A stretch of 40,824 bases of DNA from Chara braunii. Lineage: Eukaryota; Streptophyta; Charophyceae; Charales; Characeae. Below, piece after piece: positions 23,430 through 31,904 of this stretch. The notes beneath the pieces are model-generated. The model was given only the letters and a program-made list of their open reading frames with translations, did not search any database and was not told the origin of the DNA. The position numbers and the translations under genes were made by a program. Location: assembly GCA_003427395.1 (NCBI GenBank), contig BFEA01000399.1, positions 417,652 to 458,475 of the forward strand. Direction: 5' to 3'. The first letter of the stretch is position 1, and each line of letters starts with the position of its first letter.

Positions 23430-24400
23430 TAGTCGGACTTTTTCGCCGAGATTCGCAGGGGAGTAACTCAGGTTATAGATGCATTTCTTTCTTTAGACGA
23501 GGACTTCTTTGCTCGAGTTCTGAATGCTCGTCCTGTGCGGAAATGATCTCAGATTCGACCATCGAATAGATCTTTTCCGGCATCCAGAGTTTGCTGCCAG
23601 AGGATGCGATTATAGCGTTATGTTATTTTTTTCTGCTTACTTGATTCTTTGTTTCTTCTGGGGCATCTTTTCGAGTGTAGTATTTGTTTTTTCGAAGCAA
23701 TGACGTTGATTAGTGCTCTCCAAGCTCTGAAGTAAATTGTGTATTCTTGCGTGTGTTGGCTGAGTGGCACACGTATTAACTGTTGATGAACAGATCTAAG
23801 TTCGAATCTGATGCGATTGAATATCTTGTCTGAATTTCCTGATCTCGGTCAGTTTGACGATGGCAACTTAAGGCCGTTCCCATTTAAGAAAAAAGGAAAA
23901 TGAAATAGAATTACAGTAAATTTTGTAAAAATGATAAGAAATAATGTTAGGAATATAGAATGGTATGCGATGTGTAATGAGTCCGAGCATCATATGCATC
24001 CAACATCAGCACAAGTCAATCCGAGTTACGCGCTTGTATTCTAAAGCACGAGGCGAGATTACAAAAATTAAAACTACGAGATAAGAACCTGAGTTATCTG
24101 GCAATCTAAAGACAAAAAAAGAAAAAAACAAAGGTATATTGCATCCACTTTCCGGCCCGATGCAGCCGCAGAAGCAAAAGTTATAAACAGCGGCCAAACT
24201 GCATGCGGTACATGTTTCTCAAGCTTTCCATTCTAAATCGCATGTACATCTCTCAGTAACGGACAGCAGCTGCGTGGTTCGTCCGGGGCTTGAAGCCAGA
24301 AGCAAAATTTTTCTTCAAAATGCTCAATCAGTCCGAATGCAGCAGGTATATCAGACAGACCATACCATATACATACAGAATGTTGAGCAGTGGAACGAGG
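23430..24400. other. no gene seen
   Basis: AT-rich intergenic DNA with no domain-bearing frame, RNA gene or element end recognised. Confidence 0.5.
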
Positions 24401-24406
24401 CCCACG

Positions 24407-24453
24407 GTCTGCAAGGTGCTGTGCTTCCAGGAAGAGCACAGCACCTTGCAGAC
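24407..24453. repeat. perfect 19-bp hairpin with 9-base loop
   Basis: GTCTGCAAGGTGCTGTGCT (24407-24425) and its exact reverse complement (24435-24453) flank TCCAGGAAG. It is too short to be a typical MITE. It could be a small foldback, a hairpin transcript or a snap-back assembly or amplification artefact. Confidence 0.8.
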
Positions 24454-24485
24454 CCTCTTAGTGCTCCATGCATCCCCCTTTTTGC

Positions 24486-24697
24486 ATTTAAAGCTAGGCT
24501 ACCAGCCGGGCCGCCAAGGAAGGTCCCAACAAAAGAGAAAAAACAAAGTTTCTAAAAAAAACAAAACAGAAAACTAGGTCATGCAGAAAAATAAACTGAA
24601 CAACTTTGGCCTCAGGGTCACATCGAAATTCTTTACCAAAAAAAACAAAAAAACGTTTTTGTTTTTGGCCCGTCCTCTGGTAGCCAAGATTTAAAGC
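24486..24697. mobile_element. MITE with 9-bp target duplication (Mutator-like)
   Basis: ATTTAAAGC occurs at 24486-24494 and 24689-24697 and brackets a 194-bp element. The ends are inverted: TAGGCTACCAG at the left, and CTGGTAGCCAAG at the right, which reads CTTGGCTACCAG on the other strand. The interior is A-rich and includes CCTCAGGGTCACATCGAAATT, shared in inverse orientation with the element at 37456-37781. Nine-base duplications are typical of Mutator-type transposases; the superfamily is inferred from that alone. Confidence 0.8.
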
Positions 24698-24998
24698 ATG
24701 TTCCAGTCCCCCCCTCAACACACCCCCTTCTCCTCACGCCTCACCCCTGTGTCAATACTCTCTCTTCTTTATGCCACCTTTTTTTTATCTAAAGCATCTT
24801 CTTTCCCCAACTTTTGTACGTAACACATCTTCTTTTCCCACCTTTCGTACGTAAAGCATCTTCCAATCGCTCCAACACTCTCCTCCCCCTCCTACATTGA
24901 TGCAAAGCCAAGTTTTGTGGAGGATACCCACAATGAGAGTTCCTGCTGATATGCTTCTGACTCCAAAATCTCACAATGATACCCACACTGCCCACAAA

Positions 24999-25047
24999 TT
25001 TTTATTTTTTTTTTGAATTTGGACCATTGCTCGATTGATGCATGTCT
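24999..25047 (-). pseudogene. 5'-truncated U6 snRNA retrocopy with A tail
   Basis: On the minus strand, GACATGCATCAATCGAGCAATGGTCCAAATTC matches the last third of U6 (the GACACGCA..AAATCGAGAAATGGTCCAAA region; pieces quoted). It is followed directly by an A-rich tail corresponding to 24999-25014. This is what reverse transcription from the 3' end followed by early termination would leave. Confidence 0.7.
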
Positions 25048-25583
25048 GTGATAAGCCAGGATCCGCACTCGGAGTTTCCCGTACCCCTAAGGGAAAATCC
25101 CACATAGAACCCCGAAGTACAGATTCAAGATAATAGGGAAAAGTGGTGCTTCATTTTCCTTTTCTTTTAGCGGCCGCGCCAGGAAATTCAAGAAACAGTT
25201 GGGACTTAGCGGGAGTAGGAATTTTGAATTGAGCGCCGGGCAGTTGTTGAATTTTTGCGCGCCGAGTAAACCTGTTCTCCCGCTCTGCATTCCCTGCGCC
25301 ATCTTCCCTTCTTGCTGTGCATCTCCCTCCTGCATGTCTCTTCGCCTTCCCTCTAAGCGAAGTCTGATCCCCTCCTTCTCCTTTCCCTGCGAATGATTGG
25401 CTGTCTGATTGGGATGGTCGGGGCAATGTGGTGGCCGTGGGGAGCGCACCCCACTTGAACGACCACCCCAATCATGCAGACCATTCGACTCGCCTCCTTC
25501 GATCCTTCTGGAACGTTTGCCCTTCTTCTGTCCTGATCATCTACACCCCGCGCTTCGCGCAGCCTTTCTGCCGCCTTTCGCGC

Positions 25584-25590
25584 TATAAAT
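25584..25590 (+). promoter_or_regulatory. TATA box of the putative two-exon gene
   Basis: TATAAAT sits 94 bp upstream of ATG 25678, which is the first ATG downstream of the box. The intervening sequence is pyrimidine-rich (CCTTCCTCTCACTCTC), as in many plant transcription starts. This is inferred from spacing, not from transcript data. Confidence 0.4.
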
Positions 25591-25677
25591 TCTCGCAACC
25601 CCTTCCTCTCACTCTCTTTGATCTCGGCTGCAAGCTGCGCAAGCTGTGCGCGAAGCCCACAGTGCCGGAAAGGCTCG

Positions 25678-26139
25678 ATGTGCCCCGTGGTGGGCGGAGT
25701 GACTGCAGGTGGCGGAGTTAGCGGTAGACTTGGGGTAAGGCAGTTGGAGGGACTGAGCGGTGGTGGAGATCAGACGCCGACAGCGGCAGGGCCTTGTGGC
25801 AATGGTTGTCGGTGGTTTTGACGGATTGGGGACTGGGCCCGGAGCGGCCAGTTGAGAGAATTCTGTATTTTTAAGACGAAGCTTTTTCTCCATTGCTGCT
25901 TTGTCCCCGTGTGATGTGTGCAAGTTCCCCAATGTGGGGGTAGTGTATCATATGCCTTCTCGGGAATGGAAGTCTATGGATGTTGAATGTCTCAGTAAGG
26001 GCTGATGATCATAGGGTACCGAGTGTTGATTGCTGACATGAGTGCATGAATTCGTCGGTCCTTTCCGTCTCCCTTCCTTTTTTATTAATTGCCCTTAACC
26101 CGCGCGAGTGTGTGTGATATGCGCCAACATCCTCTCACC

Positions 26140-26182
<43 letters not shown>

Positions 26183-26677
26183 CGTGTGCAGGTCGGGACT
26201 GCAAGGGGAGGCGGATACTTTCAGAGAAATCGACCACCCGCGTTCGCGCGAAGCGGCCAACCTCTCTATCTCCACCAAGGGTGTCCGACGCCGCGTTCAG
26301 GTGGATGTTACAGAGAAGAGATGGAGAAAGAAAGTTGGGCGCATCCTTCTTCGGCGGTGTTCATCGATCTTTGCATGGAGTCAGGTTTCGTCTCGACGAA
26401 CGGAAGCGTGGTCCGTGGCCCGAGCTTGGACCTTGTCTCAGAGCGTCGCAGCGTGCGTCCGCCCTTCCCGATCGTAGACGACGATGGCGTATACTGCGAT
26501 GCGGACGTGCGGAGCCTGCTCCGACGCACTGAGCCAATCCACCTTTATAACCCGACCCATGAGTGCCACATAGGCGGGAGTGGGTTTGTGCTCATTGAGC
26601 GATTTGCTTCCCCGCCTTTAATTTTGTCGTACACAGACCTCACGGTGTTGCCCTGGTCCGCTGTGCACACCACCTGA
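25678..26677 (+). CDS. putative two-exon orphan protein
   Basis: Exon 1 (25678-25734, 19 codons, MCPVVGGVTAGGG) ends at a GGG|GTAAGG donor in phase 0. Exon 2 (26192-26677) starts after a (CT)n polypyrimidine run and TTCGTGTGCAG, in phase 0, and stays open for 161 codons to TGA. The predicted product has 180 residues. It includes PLYLHQGCPTPRSGGCYREE, an acidic IVDDDGVYCDAD and a hydrophobic C-terminal RFASPPLILSYTDLTVLP. I recognise no domain. In favour are the TATA box, first-ATG start, matching phases and strong splice-like sites. Against it, two other frames across 26190-26530 are also open, as happens in GC-rich DNA. Treat it as a hypothetical. Confidence 0.35.
26142..26180 (+). repeat. 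CT microsatellite / polypyrimidine tract
   Basis: About 19 CT dinucleotides just before a TTCGTGTGCAG acceptor-like site. It would serve as the polypyrimidine tract if the proposed intron 25735-26191 is real. Confidence 0.85.
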
Positions 26678-27009
26678 CAACCGCGGTTTAATTGTCACTG
26701 GTGTCACCAGGGAGACTCGTGCTCGTGGCGACGGTTGGTCTTGGGATACGAAGAGGCTACTCGATTCCTCAAACTCTCCTGCAATGCGGATGCGCTCCCC
26801 GCCCATTTCCGAGCCTGGGTCCCATCGACCTGCCCAGCCCCAGGCGAGCCCGTGCTACGCTGTCCGCACGGACTCGACGAGTCTGACAACGAAGCCTGAA
26901 CCTGTTTTCGAAGCCTCCGTCCCCAAGGGCCGCGCGAACCACACGCCTCGGGGAACGGAACTTCGTCCCCGTCTGCTTCTTTGCTCTTCTCCCCTCTACT
27001 CTTGTGTGT

Positions 27010-27260
27010 GTGTGGGTTTTTTTTTTTTTTTTTTTTTTTTTTTCCCTCTCTCTCCGAAAAGGATGACGGTCGGACCATAGGACACCGCTCTCTCGTCAAC
27101 TGCTTTCAACGATAGCTCAAGTCCCCGTCCAGGCACCTCGGGCCGAAGCAAGAGTCCCCCGTTTCGTTCGGATCACTCAACCCCCACGGCCAAAAATCCA
27201 TGGTCACACCCGTCATAACTCTGATCGGCATCCGACGTACGGAACGTCGCGCGGGGCGTG
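27010..27260. other. T homopolymer and spacer, no gene seen
   Basis: A GT repeat runs into a pure T tract near 27018-27042, followed by CT-rich and then ordinary sequence. The T tract may be the tail of a minus-strand retroposition, but no body or duplication was identified. Confidence 0.4.
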
Positions 27261-27280
27261 AGGTTGCGCATCACAGAGTA

Positions 27281-27338
27281 ATCCTTGCGCAGGGGCCATG
27301 CTAATCTTCTCTGTATTGTTCCAATTTTAACGGATGCA
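27281..27338 (-). pseudogene. 3'-truncated U6 snRNA pseudogene
   Basis: On the minus strand the sequence reads CATCCGTTAAAATTGGAAC, then AATACAGAGAAGATTAGCATGG, then CCCCTGCGCAAGGATTAC (quoted in overlapping pieces), which is U6 from the 5' region through the ACAGAGA box to GCGCAAGGAT. It then departs from U6, so the 3' third including the A tail is missing. The ACAGAGA catalytic box is intact. Confidence 0.8.
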
Positions 27339-27440
27339 CAGAACTTGAACAGCTTCAGATATGCTCACAGTTGTTTCATTCCCAATGCATAGAACTCGAA
27401 AAACTTCAGATATCCATCTATTTTTCATGCACTGGGAATG
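27339..27440. repeat. small direct and inverted repeats
   Basis: AGAACTTGAACAGCTTCAGATAT and AGAACTCGAAAAACTTCAGATAT are near-copies about 49 bp apart. CATTCCCAATGCAT and ATGCACTGGGAATG are inverted around the second. The block joins the U6 pseudogene to the truncated LINE. Confidence 0.55.
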
Positions 27441-27479
27441 GGAAGTAGGAGCTCCTGTCATTTGTGACATCTGTTAGAA

Positions 27480-28342
27480 TAGGAACGATAAGGACTGGAA
27501 AACAGCGGAGCAATTGAGAGAGACACTTAGGTATGCTCATCGGCAAGCGGATTTTTTGGACCACATTATTTTTTCTAATCCCCTGGCTTGGGTCCGCATG
27601 TTAAGGAAAGGGATTTGCGTCCAGGAGGCAGACTGGGTAGTACGATGCATACCTAGTGAACAAAATAAAATAGGCCAAGTAATACACCTACTGCCTGATG
27701 GCGTTTTGGTAAGCATACGTGGGATGAAAAAAAATTACAACCTGATCCCAAAAGAAACAGCAGAATTGCTTCCCTACAAATGCATCTACAGGGTCAGTTT
27801 TTTTTTTAATTCCTCTTCCCATACCACCCTGAAATCCCAATCCCCGATCTTCCTTTCGATCCGGCAGAGTGGACTTGGTTGACTTATAAAAGAGGGAAAC
27901 CAGAGGTTTTGCAATCTCTAACAGTCAAGGCCAAGTATAGGCTACTTCGCCCGAAAGTGAACATTGCAGCAATCATACAAGAATGGTGGGCTAGACACCT
28001 CGATATAGACATAAATTTAATCAAACACATCAAGCTCTTTAGAACACTGAAGCAACGTCCAGCTAAATTTGCCTTTCTGCAGTGGCAGATATTCCACCGG
28101 TGTTTGCCCACAAATGATTGGGTGATTGACCGCTCGACGTTGGAACAACGGGGCTTGGCAGTGCCATGGTGTAAGTCTTGTGTGTCTGCATTCCCTAGTA
28201 GAAAAATCCGGGAAACCATCGAGCATATCTTTCTACAGTGTGCTGGTTCGGTGTTGATATGGCGTAAGTGAGATTGCATTTGGAGGACCATGACAAGTTT
28301 AGATTGACCCGGGATGGGAGGGCTATTCTTCTAGGCTCTAGA

Positions 28343-28379
<37 letters not shown>

Positions 28380-28870
28380 AGAAACACCCCCACCGGTAAT
28401 AGTGGTGCTGGTAAGAGCAGACACCACTACCACCCGGGGAGAGGCTTTCGGGAACCTGCAGGTATTCAGTTATCAAACTTTCAGCAAAATTTATTTGTGA
28501 TTGGACGCAAGGCTGTTATATGGACGCTGTGGTACAAACACTGTGTAAGGGAAAGAGAAGAAGTAAGGTTAGAAGGACCCGATATTGTGGAATCAATTTT
28601 GGATTTTGTTCAAACACATGTTCGGGCACAATGGGAGGTCCTCACAGTCAAACTGTACAAATTTCATTTTAAAAGAGATATAAAGAAGGCAATCCAACAA
28701 TTTGAAAAGAACTGGCTGGGAAATTCTGCAGGTGGGGACTGGTGAAGTGAAGTGGCCAGGGGCGGAGGAGGCAGAGGAGCCTTTCAAAAAGGATTTTCGC
28801 CTCTTATTCCGAGACTGGTTCAAACTTCAGCCAGGAGCTGATTTGCAATGGTTTGGATTAGGGGAAGAGT
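27480..28870 (+). mobile_element. 5'-truncated LINE (non-LTR retrotransposon), RT C-terminal part
   Basis: Frames at 27514-27882 and 27879-28271, shifted relative to each other, carry the end of a LINE polyprotein. The second has the reverse-transcriptase-associated zinc-binding domain: FLQWQIFHRCLPTNDWVIDR, then WCKSC, then IEHIFLQC, giving C-x2-C...H-x4-C. It ends at a stop at 28271. After a SINE insertion the same frame resumes at about 28460 with VIGRKAVIWTLWYKHCVRERE and stops at 28745. The catalytic RT core and endonuclease are absent, so the copy is dead on arrival. A relative of this LINE is the obvious candidate to have mobilised the U6 and SINE copies nearby; that link is inference. 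Confidence 0.8.
28346..28455 (-). mobile_element. SINE-like element with poly(A), inserted in the LINE
   Basis: A run of about 33 T's (tail on the minus strand) precedes sequence whose reverse complement contains GTGTCTGCTCTTACCAGC. This matches GTGTCTGCTCCTACCAGC of the copy at 30140-30309, and the flanking AGCCTC and CTGCAGGT segments also correspond. It interrupts the open frame of the surrounding LINE. A clear TSD was not found. Confidence 0.65.
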
Positions 28871-28985
28871 GAAGAAGTTAGAATTCTTTGGATGTGCACA
28901 ATAGCAAAAGAAAGCTTGGGTGCTGGGTTTGATAAGCTAATCTGGCAGTCCGTAATTAGACTGAAGAGGTGCCCAGGTCTTAATC

Positions 28986-28986
28986 C

Positions 28987-29018
<32 letters not shown>

Positions 29019-29019
29019 C
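28986..29019 (-). repeat. poly(T) tract, probable retroposon tail
   Basis: About 30 T's after CTTAATCCCCC. By analogy with other tracts in this zone it is probably the A tail of a minus-strand insertion. The body was not identified. Confidence 0.45.
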
Positions 29020-29054
29020 TTGAGCTATCAGCAGAATCAGGAACATCATGAGGG

Positions 29055-29244
29055 ATACTGGGCCCGGTTCCCAGCATGTGCTTTTTTACCCTTGTTCAGG
29101 GGTCGCTGGACCCAGTTTCCAGCAGGTGCAGCTGCCCACCAATAGAATGGAGTCCCCTGCATGACAGATAGCAGTGCATGCTCTTATCATCACTCCCATC
29201 TGTTGTTGTGAGTGGTTTTGTCAAAAAAAAAAAAAAAAAAAAAA
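29055..29244 (+). mobile_element. SINE-like element with poly(A)
   Basis: It starts with TACTGGGCCCGGTTCCCAGCA and contains a second start-like copy at about 29102 (CGCTGGACCCAGTTTCCAGC). It continues with AGGTGCAGCTGCCCACCAAT, AATGGAGTCCCCT and TGCTCTTATCA, and ends in GGTTTTGTC plus 22 A's. The same blocks in the same order occur at 30163-30308. No tRNA-like box A/box B was recognised, so the origin of its head is unknown. Confidence 0.65.
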
Positions 29245-29283
29245 GGATGACACACATCAATCCAGAAAAATGGTCCAAATTTT
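29245..29283 (+). pseudogene. 5'-truncated U6 snRNA retrocopy abutting SINE tail
   Basis: GGATGACACACATCAATCC, then AGAAAAATGGTCCAAATTTT, is the last third of U6. It begins immediately after the poly(A) of the SINE-like element and is followed by A-rich DNA. It may be a truncated copy inserted into the A tail, or the product of template switching. Confidence 0.75.
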
Positions 29284-29342
29284 AAAAAAAGGAGGAAAAA
29301 ATAGGAAAATAATAAATATGAGTTTGTTCATTAACCACTCTA

Positions 29343-29617
29343 TGCATGACAAGTTGCATTTGCACCGTCATTGGATATAGATGCTGCCCCCCCCCCCCCC
29401 CCATGCAAGAAGAAGAAGAAGAAGAAGAAGAAGAACAGAAGAAGAAGAAGATAAAGATGCTGCCAGAGGGCTAAGATACACCAATCAAGCAAACGAGGGC
29501 CTCACCGGATGCCCAGTCTATGCATCTATCTATTTTGAACCATAATGTGCATGACAAGTTGCATTTGCACCACCATTATATAAAAGACACTGCCAGAGGG
29601 CTAGAAGGGACCAGTCA
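29343..29617 (+). repeat. duplicated segment with interrupted first copy
   Basis: GCATGACAAGTTGCATTTGCACC occurs at 29344 and 29549. Each copy is followed by CATT.TATA and later by CTGCCAGAGGGCTA.A...ACCA.TCAAG (29460 and 29590). The first copy is split by a C(17) run and a GAA repeat at about 29384-29455. The second runs directly into a U6-derived segment. Confidence 0.7.
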
Positions 29618-29620
29618 AGA

Positions 29621-29756
29621 AAAATGTAACGATACAGAGAAGATTAGCATGGCACCTGCGAGCCGGGACCATAAGGACCTGTTTTATTAAAAAAAAAAAA
29701 AAAAAAAGCGTGGCACCTGCACAAGGGGGAGATAAAATAACATAAAATGGACCAGT
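29621..29756 (+). pseudogene. U6 snRNA retrocopy split by a short poly(A) insertion
   Basis: 29621-29659 reads as U6 from the GGAACGATAC region through ACAGAGAAGATTAGCATGGC. The U6 order resumes at 29708-29756 with GC.TGGCACCTGCACAAGG and ATGGACCAG. Between the halves lies GAGCCGGGACCATAAGG...TTATT plus about 22 A's. GC(A/G)TGGCACCTGC is present on both sides (29647-29659 and 29708-29720), which is a 13-bp TSD with one mismatch. This is an insertion into an existing U6 copy. Confidence 0.75.
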
Positions 29757-29970
29757 GAATCAAACACAAGGGTCTCGCCACAGTGGCACACCACTCTCAG
29801 AATCCATGAATTGGCGAGTATCAGTGTTGCCACACTTAGTCTTTGGGGTTACTATAGAATTCCAACCTGACGGTTGCCTGGGAGTGCCTTTTCCACTCAC
29901 TGATTTTTCCCAATCTTCTACAGTTTGGTCAGTGATTCCAAGCGGAATTTTGTCTGGTTTCGCACTTGAA

Positions 29971-29996
29971 CGTTTACCCAGATGAGCAGCCCGACA

Positions 29997-30037
<41 letters not shown>

Positions 30038-30050
30038 CGTTTACCCAGAT
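29971..30050 (+). mobile_element. minimal poly(A) insertion with 13-bp TSD
   Basis: CGTTTACCCAGAT is found at 29971-29983 and 30038-30050. Between them lie only GAGCAGCCCGACAGGTT, about 35 A's and CC. This is an extremely 5'-truncated retroposition product. Confidence 0.8.
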
Positions 30051-30128
30051 CCCTTCCCGCGCGATCTTGAATACTTGAGCTCTAGTTCCAAGTTTGAATG
30101 TTCTTCAATTCCTCACACAAAAAGGAGT

Positions 30129-30320
30129 TTGAGAGTTGTTTTTCAATGTGCAATTTTAAAACGGGATGCTGGGCCCGTTTCTCAGCAGGTGGAGCTCCCC
30201 ACCAATAAATGGAGCCTCCTCCGAGGAAGCTTGACGTGTCTGCTCCTACCAGCGCCTCAAGCTAATCCCAGAGTTGTTTGGTTCAAAAAAAAAAAGAAAA
30301 AAAAAAAGCTTGAGAGTTGT
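30129..30320 (+). mobile_element. SINE-like element with TSD
   Basis: TTGAGAGTTGT at 30129-30139 and 30310-30320 flanks the insertion. The body from 30163 has GGGATGCTGGGCCCG, CAGCAGGTGGAGCTCCCC, AATGGAGCCTCC, GTGTCTGCTCCTACCAGC and TTGTTTGGTTC. It ends in an A-rich tail with one G. This is the cleanest of the three copies and defines the family as about 145 bp plus tail. Confidence 0.75.
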
Positions 30321-30508
30321 CAGAATAGCTGTTTGAGAGCACTCTCTCCAACTCCAAAAGTCGGGAGTGGGTGCGTTGTGACCCTGCGTTTTCCAGATAT
30401 CTCAGCTGGGCTACCAAAGTTCAACCCCAGAAGTCGAGAGCGGGTCGCGAATCGTGATGGACAAGACCTCTTGTGTCAGGTTTGTCACATTGCACGCTTG
30501 AGACACTA

Positions 30509-30824
30509 CTCTGGCGGGCCCTACCGTCTTCAGCCGAATAAAGCGCCCTGTCAATATAGCGGTATTCAGGTGAACTTTCAGTCTAGACACAGCGATAACG
30601 ACCCTCTGGCGGGCCCTGCCGTCTTCAACCGAATATAACGCCCGGTCAATATCGCGGTATTTGGGTTTAACTTTCAATCTAGACACAGCGATAATGATCC
30701 TCTGGCGGGCCCTGTCGTCTTCACCCGAACAGAGCGCCCGGTCAATATCGCTGTATTTTTGGGTTAACTTTCAGTCTAGATACAGCGATAATGACCGGCG
30801 TTTCTGTTCGGGTGAAGATGGTAG
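30509..30824. repeat. three-unit tandem array of the TA-flanked MITE
   Basis: Units start CTCTGGCGGGCCC at 30509, 30604 and 30700 (periods 95 and 96). Each contains CGTCTTCA.CCGAA, CGCCC.GTCAATAT and TTTCA.TCTAGA.ACAGCGATAA. Only the last unit ends with the full right terminal repeat, TGTTCGGGTGAAGATGGTA. The element has therefore been amplified head-to-tail. Confidence 0.85.
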
Positions 30825-30929
30825 AAGGACTCTGACAGTGTGGTATTCGAGGGTGCAGTGCGGCTGGGAGCATTACTCGTTTGCGATTTCTCGAATTCCG
30901 AAGTCCGAGAGTACTCTGAAAAAACTTAT

Positions 30930-30962
30930 TTCCGCATTTGAGAGTGCTGTGGCGAGGCCCCA
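30930..30962 (-). mobile_element. terminus of the TTA-type MITE
   Basis: GCATTTGAGAGTGCTGTGGCGAGGCCC matches the right terminal repeat of the element at 16624-16751. The other end was not placed with certainty; a related phrase, CACACCACTCTCAGAAT, lies near 29788. Confidence 0.4.
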
Positions 30963-31126
30963 AAACAACAACAAGCCCAGCCACTGAACAAAGATATCAT
31001 CAAATGAACTCCCAACCTTTCAATTTAAACTTTATACCACCCTTTCCGTCTAACCCGCCCGTGCACGGCCCAGCTATTTTGTTCTGGCGCTGGCTTATAT
31101 GCAGCGAGACAGACCGAATACTACAC

Positions 31127-31336
31127 AATCTATTTTTAGCCAGAAGGCTGAGAAACGTATTCCCTTTTTTTTTTTTTTTTTTTTTTTNTTTGGACCATTT
31201 CTCGATTTATGCGTGTCATCCTTGAAAGCGCAGGGCCCATTTTGCTAAGTTACCCTTCTCTGTATCATTCCAATTTTAACGGATGTCCCGAACTCTAACC
31301 AGTTGTAAGCTGAAATCTATTTTTAGCCAGAAGGCT
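31127..31336 (-). pseudogene. near full-length U6 snRNA retropseudogene with 23-bp TSD
   Basis: AATCTATTTTTAGCCAGAAG plus GCT is repeated at 31127-31149 and 31314-31336. Between them, on the minus strand, lies almost the whole U6: GGGACATCCGTTAAAATTGG, ATACAGAGAAG, a disturbed TTAGCA..ATGG region with small insertions, CAAGGATGACACGCATAAAT and CGAGAAATGGTCCAAA. A long A tail follows (T run at 31165-31190, one N). Tail plus TSD is the signature of LINE-type retroposition. Confidence 0.9.
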
Positions 31337-31373
31337 AGTTACTACAGGGCCCCATCCTTGCTGAAAAGAAACT

Positions 31374-31418
31374 CGTCGCCTACGAGTTCGTCGCCTACGA
31401 GTTCGTAGCCTACGAGTT
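31374..31418 (+). repeat. 15-bp tandem repeat, three units
   Basis: CGTCGCCTACGAGTT occurs twice exactly and once with one change (CGTAGCC), head to tail. Confidence 0.9.
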
Positions 31419-31568
31419 TCTTCCGGAAAAGACAGTGTGCAGACGCGCCGTCAAATAAAAAAAATTGGTGGCCTGTGTGACTGTGTCGCATCCTGGATTC
31501 TGACGGCCGCCCGCAAACCATTGCTGGCTGTGTACTTGTGCTTTAAGACTCAGAACTGGTTTTTCTGC

Positions 31569-31777
31569 TGCCTGGATGTCCAGCTGCATTCCGACAGCGG
31601 CCTGGATGTCCAGGTGCATTCCGACAGCGGCCACCAGTTCTGCTGAACCTCACGCTTGCGCCTCGAGGTTTGGATCAACTCTCGAGGCGCAAGCGTGAGG
31701 TTCAGCAGAACTGGTGGCCCGTGGTGGGGTCTGTGAAATCTCAGTATTGCCGCTGTCGGAATGCACCTGGACATCCA
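31569..31777. repeat. long hairpin with 65-base arms
   Basis: The left arm 31603-31667 pairs perfectly with 31681-31719 around a 13-base loop. After a 29-base interruption it pairs again with 31749-31777. The inner stem includes GCTGAACCTCACGCTTGCGC and the outer stem TGGATGTCCAGGTGCATTCC. A 30-bp unit containing the outer-stem sequence is also tandemly duplicated from 31571. It could be a foldback element or a locus of hairpin RNA. Confidence 0.85.
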
Positions 31778-31857
31778 GTCAGCCAGTTGCATCATTCGTA
31801 AACTGCACATGTTCACACCTCCAGGTTCGACAAATGGAGGACCAAGCTTCAATCAAC

Positions 31858-31862
31858 AGCAC

Positions 31863-31904
<42 letters not shown>

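Noticed and set aside
31127-31336. functional U6 gene
   Set aside because: The TSD and A tail show retroposition, the body has insertions, and no plant U6 promoter elements were seen upstream.
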